A stretch of DNA of 22,755 bases from Phallusia fumigata (Eukaryota > Chordata > Ascidiacea > Phlebobranchia > Ascidiidae): contig QXVZ01033525.1 in assembly GCA_008931825.1 (NCBI GenBank), positions 1-22,755 of the forward strand, written 5' to 3'. Every line of letters begins with the position of its first letter. Position 1 is the stretch's first letter. Under the pieces are notes generated by a model that had not been told where the DNA came from, did not search any database, and was given only the letters and a program-made list of their open reading frames with translations. Below are positions 19,201-22,755 of this stretch, in pieces. Position numbers and translations under genes: made by a program.

Positions 19201-21867
19201 GCTTGCACAACCAAACTAAGTCTGTTATGTTCAAGTAAACATTAAACTGCGACTTTCACATTGAAATTATTATTTAGGTTGATCGATAAATTGTTTCAAC
19301 TCTGTTCGATGAACCAGATTGTTTAGTTTTTCCTTGACATATAATAGGCTCTGGTTTGGGATTTATGATTCTAACCAATAAAACAATATTTGCATTTATG
19401 TCCTGTTAAGTTTGACATTACAATTGTTTCTATGTACTATATAAGTTAAGGGGAAACAATTTAAAACTATTATAAGAAAGTCATCTTTTAATATCTAATA
19501 TTTGTTACAAGTAAAATGTTTTTAAGAGCCAAGCTATTTGGCCTGCTTATTGCTTAATTTTCCATTGTAATGACTGGGAACCTAATGTGGCTGTTTCAGG
19601 GTATTCCATCATGAAGGATGCATTTGTTTCTGTGCATAGTTTATGGTAAAAGCGTCAGAATATCTCATAGTTATGGGTTCTATGAAGGGACACATTTTGT
19701 TTTTTTAAATGCTAGTTTGTTTCCACATTTTGGTCAATAAGGAATTGTTTAAATTTGTCTGCACTTAACATGTAACTTTACAGCTGTAAGGTATACTAAA
19801 AAGTGTCATTGTTGGAGTTTATGGCAGTAAACTGATTTGTTTGTATCATTGTAGAATACCTATGCATCCATCAGTGCAATTGCGAATCAACAAAGGCCAA
19901 ATCAATTTGCTGGACCACTTTTCAATCAACATCCATCAAACATGACACCGCTTAACTCAAGCTTTTTATCATATGACACAGCTCGAAAGTTGTTACTAGG
20001 TTTAGTTCAGAAAGGTGATCAACTACAGCAAAACTCGACTGTGTTAAATGGGACACACTTTTTTCCTTTAAAGAACACACATGGTATGTATTTTAAAATT
20101 CTATTCAAACTGTGCAATTAAATTTATATGTTACAGGTGACCATTCAATGAACCACAGCTTTCAGACAAGTGTAAGTAAAACCCCCTTTGTCAAACAGAT
20201 AATCCAGATTGCAAAAACTGTAACAGTATTACAATTCAAATTGAAAAAAACAAGTTGGGTGTGAAACCCTGTTCATGTGTTTTAGGTCATAATATGTAGA
20301 ATTGTTTAAAAATACAAACTTCAGTAAACCTTGGGTATTGCAGATTCAATTAGACCAGCAGATTTGCCTGGATAAGGCGAAGATCTAGTTTATTTGAAAA
20401 CGTTTCAGTCTGACATTATCTATATGGCAGTTGATCGGTAAAAATCATCTTAGCTAATCATGGGAGAGACCCAACTGTTATATAATTCTGCCAAGTTAAA
20501 TAAATTTATTAAGACCGTATGCACTGTGTATCCAAAAAGCATCAGTAAATCCTGAATAAAAATAAATCCCTTTTCTGGAATTAGCAAAAATTCGGATAAA
20601 ATAATCACAATAATCCAGATCAGTGTGGTTCAACTTTATATTGTTGTGGGCCATTAGAAACTGACAAGTTTTTTGTTAACAGAATCAATCATTTGTAACT
20701 AAAATTCTGGGTTTTCTTACCTGCATAGGCATAAATTTTTTAGCAATTTTTTTCATGTAGGGTGCTGAAACTATCAAACTGAAGCGGTCTGACACATGAT
20801 AAATTTTTCAAGAAGAATAACTTTACATGCAGGGGTGCACAACCTGCGGCTGTGCACAAGTATATTTAAGTGTATGTAATGGCGGCTGTGGTGTTGAACA
20901 CTATTTGACTAGTTAAAATAACATGTAAGAGGAAGTCAGTAAAAAAATTGATATTTTATTCCTCTTTGGAAATTAGTTTGCTTTGAAACTAGTTAAATTG
21001 ACAAGGTGGCGAAACAATGTGCACACCCAAGTTACGTTTATGACATCAAATGGCAATTGTTTGCCAATAAACTTATGGTCCTTGTTGCATTACAATGTCA
21101 TCATGCAGTAATAAACAATGATCACAAAGCAAATGCGATGTGTAAGCAAACGCATTGTTGTCTTGGCTAAGTTACGAAACGCTGCATCAAATTGTTCTTA
21201 TTCAACATATACATTTGTAACCTTGGATTATTTTTATTGACATGCCATATCAAAAAGAATGTTAGAGTTATGGTAACTTTACACGTAGATACATGTGCCA
21301 CTGTCAGGATTTTGTTTTATAGTGGTTTTTGCACTTGATGGAACAGTGTTTTTTTTAGGGAGCGAAGGAAAATAATTAACCAACATGCTCTTACTGAAAG
21401 TTCTGCCGTGTATTGGAATACTGCGACACGCCACACATGTTTGTGATGTCACAATGCATGTTTTGTAACTCGGCGCCTATGTGGCGGACATGCGTTAAAT
21501 AAAGTCTGTAATGCATTAGCAAAAGGTTGTGCACCCCTGCCTTAATGTAACAGTGAAACTTAAATAAGACAACAACTAAAAAACTTCGGTCATACTATTG
21601 TACACTTTTGGTCGATTTACTAAAATTTAAACATTCACTTGACAGATTGCATCAAGTTGAAATTTGTAAATTTTGATTGTGTTTGATAACATGTAAATTT
21701 TTGCAGAGACCAGGACCTACTCAGCGCTTATCCTCTTGCCCTTCCCCACTGAGACCAAGAAGGGGATTTCATATGTACGTCTGTGTGTTTGTACACAATA
21801 TATAACTGTCAGTCTATTGCTGGTTCAGCTAGTTAACACTATTGAAAAGCTATTTTGCAGTTTTTAG
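10166..21867 (+). CDS. Predicted secreted two-sushi-domain glycoprotein (multi-exon model, about 325 aa)
   Basis: The model joins 10166-10229, 15006-15170, 16034-16198, 18591-18835, 19855-20083, 20137-20171, 21707-21774 and 21861-21867. All splice phases agree and the total is 978 nt. It encodes a signal peptide (residues 1 to about 21), sushi 1 (cysteines 25, 49, 63, 75; Trp 68) and sushi 2 (80, 104, 118, 130; Trp 123). The tail, 132-325, has seven N-glycosylation sequons (171, 213, 242, 247, 273, 278, 295) and one cysteine (312). Sushi modules usually mediate protein binding in complement regulation or cell adhesion. I found no transmembrane segment, so secretion is inferred. The weakest links are the acceptor at 18590 (ttgttaag) and the tiny last exon. 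The tail exons could instead belong to a separate gene starting near 18608. The ligand and role are unknown. Confidence 0.6.
12583..12612. repeat. G/C-rich inverted repeat (hairpin)
   Basis: GGGGGGAC at 12583-12590 pairs perfectly with GTCCCCCC at 12605-12612 across a 14-base AT-rich loop. The flanking bases extend the symmetry imperfectly (gtt and taac). A further cccc-rich string, acgtcccccgtatccccgg, follows within 40 bases. Confidence 0.6.
13864..13915 (+). repeat. tRNA-like SINE head (decayed)
   Basis: TGGCTCAGTGA at 13868-13878 resembles a pol III A box (TGGCNNAGTGG), and GATTTCAAACC at 13903-13913 resembles a B box (GGTTCGANNCC). The spacing of about 35 bases suits a tRNA-derived element. 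The boxes are mutated and no cloverleaf is obvious, so this is an old SINE fragment at best. Confidence 0.3.
15006..15170 (+). CDS. Sushi gene exon 2: sushi/CCP domain 1
   Basis: This 165-nt, phase 1-1 exon encodes one complete sushi (complement control protein) module, the classic one-exon-one-module arrangement. The acceptor is tttatttctttag at 15005 and the donor ACAG|gtacgc. The translation begins AYPCGDPGFV and contains KWRGTKPVC near the end. Cysteine spacing is C4-C28-C42-C54 with the conserved Trp at 47, giving the two disulfides (1-3 and 2-4) of the fold. The first half lacks the usual NG motif (it reads RNSQR). The second half of this exon occurs again at 15455-15555 as an allelic partial copy. 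Confidence 0.9.
15071..15838. repeat. 383-bp duplication around the N at 15454, including part of sushi exon 1
   Basis: Bases 15071-15453 are repeated at 15456-15838 (offset 385). I see only two substitutions, both in the exon and both silent (GTA to GTG, AGT to AGC). The second copy carries the exon's 3' part and donor (to 15555) but no 5' half or acceptor, so it is not a usable extra exon. The N between copies indicates unmerged haplotype contigs. Confidence 0.9.
15171..16033 (+). other. Intron between the two sushi exons
   Basis: It runs from gtacgc to tgttttgtttcag, inflated by the 383-bp duplicate block. A tRNA-A-box-like string, TTGGCTTGGTGG, at about 15363-15374 and again near 15750 in the duplicate may be a SINE remnant. 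No other feature was seen. Confidence 0.6.
15455..15555 (+). pseudogene. Partial duplicate of sushi domain 1 exon (assembly or allelic copy)
   Basis: This fragment has the last about 100 nt of the sushi-1 exon with an intact donor, but it abuts the N and lacks the first cysteine and the acceptor. It should be removed from a gene model. It is useful as a second allele of the exon. Confidence 0.8.
16034..16198 (+). CDS. Sushi gene exon 3: sushi/CCP domain 2
   Basis: Again a 165-nt, phase 1-1 exon with one full module. The acceptor is tgttttgtttcag and the donor ATAT|gtaaga. It reads APGCPTLEVL, then the canonical NG, GGVVRFFCNSGYQLQG and CDGIRWNATRPIC. Cysteine spacing C4-C28-C42-C54 and Trp47 are identical to sushi 1, although the sequences differ strongly, so they are an old pair. 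N48 (NAT) is a potential glycosylation site beside the conserved Trp. This domain matches the sushi consensus better than domain 1. Confidence 0.92.
16960..17225. repeat. Dispersed repeat with about 130-bp tandem units
   Basis: It opens with 'tccatgcacttttggcatg' and 'aaatgtttgatggattt', then 'gggtcaaatta' occurs at 17062 and 17192, 130 bases apart, each followed by attgaa/tgaatta-type sequence and preceded by 'accccactagc'-type sequence. The same unit makes up the array at 22021-22755. Confidence 0.65.
18120..18180 (-). repeat. tRNA-derived SINE head, minus strand
   Basis: Read on the minus strand, the stretch starts AGGCCAAGTGGTTA (a good A box) and continues through CACTCGCAAGGTTG to GTTCTAAACC, a mutated B box. 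The body that follows ('ttgtgtttccctaagcaa', then 'tgggttgactcaaat', then 'cattgggtcccata') resembles sequence at 180-330 in the window. A functional tRNA is unlikely because the T loop is altered and no acceptor stem is evident. Confidence 0.4.
18421..18560. repeat. Single copy of the 127-bp repeat unit
   Basis: It contains 'gttactctgctacaccccagaattggc', then 'aaattattaaacaatg', then 'gaaattcggacagttagt' and 'attgtggtgcaat', in the same order as units of the array at 22141-22755. It ends about 30 bases before the next predicted exon. Confidence 0.55.
18591..18835 (+). CDS. Sushi gene exon 4: tail region, unknown
   Basis: This is an 82-codon open segment ending AAT|gtaagt, a full-consensus donor in phase 0. 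The left edge is less sure: an in-frame TAA at 18587-18589 forces the acceptor to lie at 18590 (attgttaag) or slightly later. A phase-1 start there (T|CG gives Ser) fits the sushi-2 exon. The sequence is Ser/Thr/Asn/Lys-rich, with one sequon (FNKS) and no cysteine. It matches no domain I know. It could alternatively be the first coding exon of a separate gene, from an ATG near 18608. Confidence 0.55.
18836..19854 (+). other. Intron of the sushi gene
   Basis: It runs from gtaagt to ttgtatcattgtag. Bases about 19570-19720 contain two motifs of the dispersed SINE-like family ('gggaacctaatgtggct' and 'agttatgggttctatgaagg'). Nothing else was identified. Confidence 0.6.
19855..20083 (+). CDS. Sushi gene exon 5: glycosylation-rich tail
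   Basis: A 229-nt exon in phase 0 in, phase 1 out (acceptor ttgtatcattgtag, donor CATG|gtatgt). It encodes a Gln/Asn/Ser-rich segment with five sequons (NNT across the junction, NMT, NSS, NST, NGT), which argues for passage through the ER and supports linkage to the signal-peptide and sushi exons. A short hydrophobic stretch (ARKLLLGLVQK) is too short and too charged for a membrane helix. Confidence 0.65.
20137..20171 (+). CDS. Sushi gene exon 6: 35-nt mini-exon
   Basis: It lies after a 53-bp intron (gtatgt ... atatgttacag). GT completes a Gly codon and the exon reads DHSMNHSFQTS, ending AGT|gtaagt in phase 0. Both splice sites are strong and the frame stays open, which supports this tiny exon. 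It adds one more sequon (NHS). Confidence 0.6.
20344..20388 (+). CDS. Candidate alternative terminal exon of the sushi gene
   Basis: After gggtattgcag at 20343, a phase-0 frame that fits exon 6 reads IQLDQQICLDKAKI and stops at TAG (20386-20388). AATAAA signals follow at 20499, 20555 and 20561. This would give a 315-residue form. The acceptor's pyrimidine tract is weak, so this is a candidate only. Confidence 0.3.
   Translation: MQLDQQICLDKAKI
20830..21539. mobile_element. hAT-type MITE, 710 bp, with 16-bp perfect terminal inverted repeats
   Basis: The left end CAGGGGTGCACAACCT at 20830-20845 is matched by its exact reverse complement, aggttgtgcacccctg, at 21524-21539. CAGGGGTG termini are typical of hAT elements. 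It is 710 bp long with no long open frame, so it would depend on a transposase supplied elsewhere. An 8-bp target duplication is not clean: tttacatg on the left against ccttaatg on the right share only the tail and scattered bases, so the insertion is probably old. Confidence 0.8.
21707..21774 (+). CDS. Sushi gene exon 7: basic tail
   Basis: The acceptor aaatttttgcag and the phase-0 entry match exon 6. It reads RPGPTQRLSSCPSPLRPRRG then FH and ends CATAT|gtacgt in phase 2. It is Pro/Arg/Ser-rich and holds the only tail cysteine. The RPRR stretch resembles a basic cleavage or binding site, but that is speculation. Confidence 0.6.
21861..21867 (+). CDS. Sushi gene exon 8: possible final mini coding segment with stop
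   Basis: An 86-bp intron with donor gtacgt, a branch-like gctagttaac and acceptor gctattttgcag leads to T TTT TAG, finishing the protein ...GFHIF. The splice sites look real, so the exon probably exists as mostly 3' UTR. No AATAAA follows within several hundred bases, which leaves open that the gene continues another way beyond the window. Confidence 0.4.
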
Positions 21868-22755
21868 CTCTGGCCATAGGCAGCCCTGCAGTTTTGGACT
21901 TAAATTTCTACAAAATGTTTTGGATTTTCAATGACTTTTTATTCAACAACATAGTAGTTATGGGTCCGCTTCATAAAGGGGACACATTGTTTTCACTCTG
22001 TTTCTTTTTTCTTCCTCTGCAGCTTGACCATGCACTTTTGACATGAAATGTTTGACACATTTGGATGAAACTCTCACAGCTGGTAGATATGGTCATGACG
22101 GTGTGTTTTCCCATTCGATTCACCCCATATCCCTAAGGTTACCCCACTACACCCCAAAATGGTGAAATATTTCCTTCGCATTGTTTATGCACTTTTGGGA
22201 TAAACTGTTTGGTGGATTTGGATGAAACTTTGTCCAAATTTGTGGAAAATGACACAGTTTGTAGAACATGCCATTGTGATGCATCAAATTACTAATTTGA
22301 CACCATAACCCCAGTAGTTACACGCTTTCCCCCTAAAATAGGTCAAATTATTAAACAATGTCCGAATTGGTTGAAATTGGCATGGTTTGTAGAACTTGCC
22401 ATTGTGGTGCATTAATTTTTTGTTTGATTCTATAGCCCCATCAATTACCCTGTTATCCCCTAAAATGGGTCAAATTATTAAACCATATTCAATTGGATGA
22501 AGTTTACACAGTTTGTAAAACATGGCATTGTGGTGTATCGAATTAGTAATTTGATGCCATAGCCCCAGTGGTTACCTCCACCAGCCCCCTAAAATAGGTT
22601 AAAGTATCAAACAATGTTGGAATTGATTGAAATTTGCACAGTTTGTAAAAGATGCCACCATGGTGTATCGATTTCATTGTTTGACTTCATGGACCCAAAT
22701 TTTCCCTGTTGGCCCCCTAAAATGTGGCACATTTTTGTCACAACTGGACAAAATG
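21868..22755. repeat. Dispersed repeat running into a tandem array of about 127-bp units
   Basis: From 22021 the stretch reads 'gcttgaccatgcacttttg', then 'gaaatgtttgacacatttggatgaaact'-type sequence, then units anchored on 'ggtcaaattattaaac' at 22341, 22468, about 22597 and about 22724, a spacing of 127-129 bases. Each unit carries, in order, a 'gaattg.ttgaaatt' part, 'acagtttgta.aacatgccattgtggtgcat', 'ataaccccagt.gttacc' and 'agccccctaaaat'. An earlier, more divergent unit starts near 22161. The array runs off the window end. Bases 21900-22020 resemble those before the related repeat at 16830-16950. Confidence 0.75.

Larger units (their letters stand above)
20172..21706 (+). other. Intron of the sushi gene hosting transposons
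   Basis: It runs from gtaagt to aaatttttgcag. It contains the candidate terminal exon at 20344, a possible hAT-like end (cagtgtggttcaacttt) at 20621, the 19-bp segment shared with 6310-6328 at 20782-20800, and the 710-bp MITE at 20830-21539. Confidence 0.65.

Noticed and set aside
1..22755. Prokaryotic features, CRISPR array or operon
   Set aside because: Introns, split domains and repeat content are eukaryotic; no direct-repeat/spacer array is present.

Overview
The window is metazoan nuclear DNA. Coding exons are short, flanked by GT...AG introns with T-rich tttgcag-type acceptors, and separated by AT-rich intronic and intergenic DNA full of decayed repeats. Three single N characters each sit between two near-copies of the same sequence. 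That is the mark of allelic contig ends left unmerged in the assembly of a heterozygous diploid. I favour a marine invertebrate, possibly a tunicate such as Ciona, on overall texture, but nothing in the sequence proves the species.

Layout, all three genes on the + strand. (1) Bases 1-1616 hold the 3' end of a KDEL-receptor (ERD2) gene: its penultimate exon, present twice around the N at 1200, and its last exon. (2) Bases 1617-4444 are intergenic, with transposon-like scraps. (3) Bases 4445-7322 hold a two-exon gene for a 646-residue basic, probably nuclear protein that I do not recognise; it has one C2H2-like finger near its C-terminus and a poly(A) signal at 7436. (4) Bases 7323-10165 are intergenic, including a 775-bp block present as two diverged alleles around the N at 8106. 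(5) Bases 10166 to about 21867 hold a spliced gene for a predicted secreted protein: signal peptide, two sushi (CCP) domains, then a tail of about 190 residues rich in N-glycosylation sequons and without a recognised domain. One sushi exon is partly duplicated around the N at 15454. (6) From about 21870 to the end lies dispersed repeat DNA that becomes a tandem array with a period of about 127 bp.

The three genes have no evident functional link. The KDEL receptor is a housekeeping retrieval receptor of the ER and Golgi, the second gene looks nuclear, and the third looks secreted. The sushi gene is the most interesting: it was reconstructed from exons whose phases agree at every junction, its tail is an orphan, and it has two candidate 3' ends. 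The repeats include a complete 710-bp hAT-type MITE with 16-bp perfect terminal inverted repeats, the 127-bp repeat family, and several tRNA-like SINE heads.
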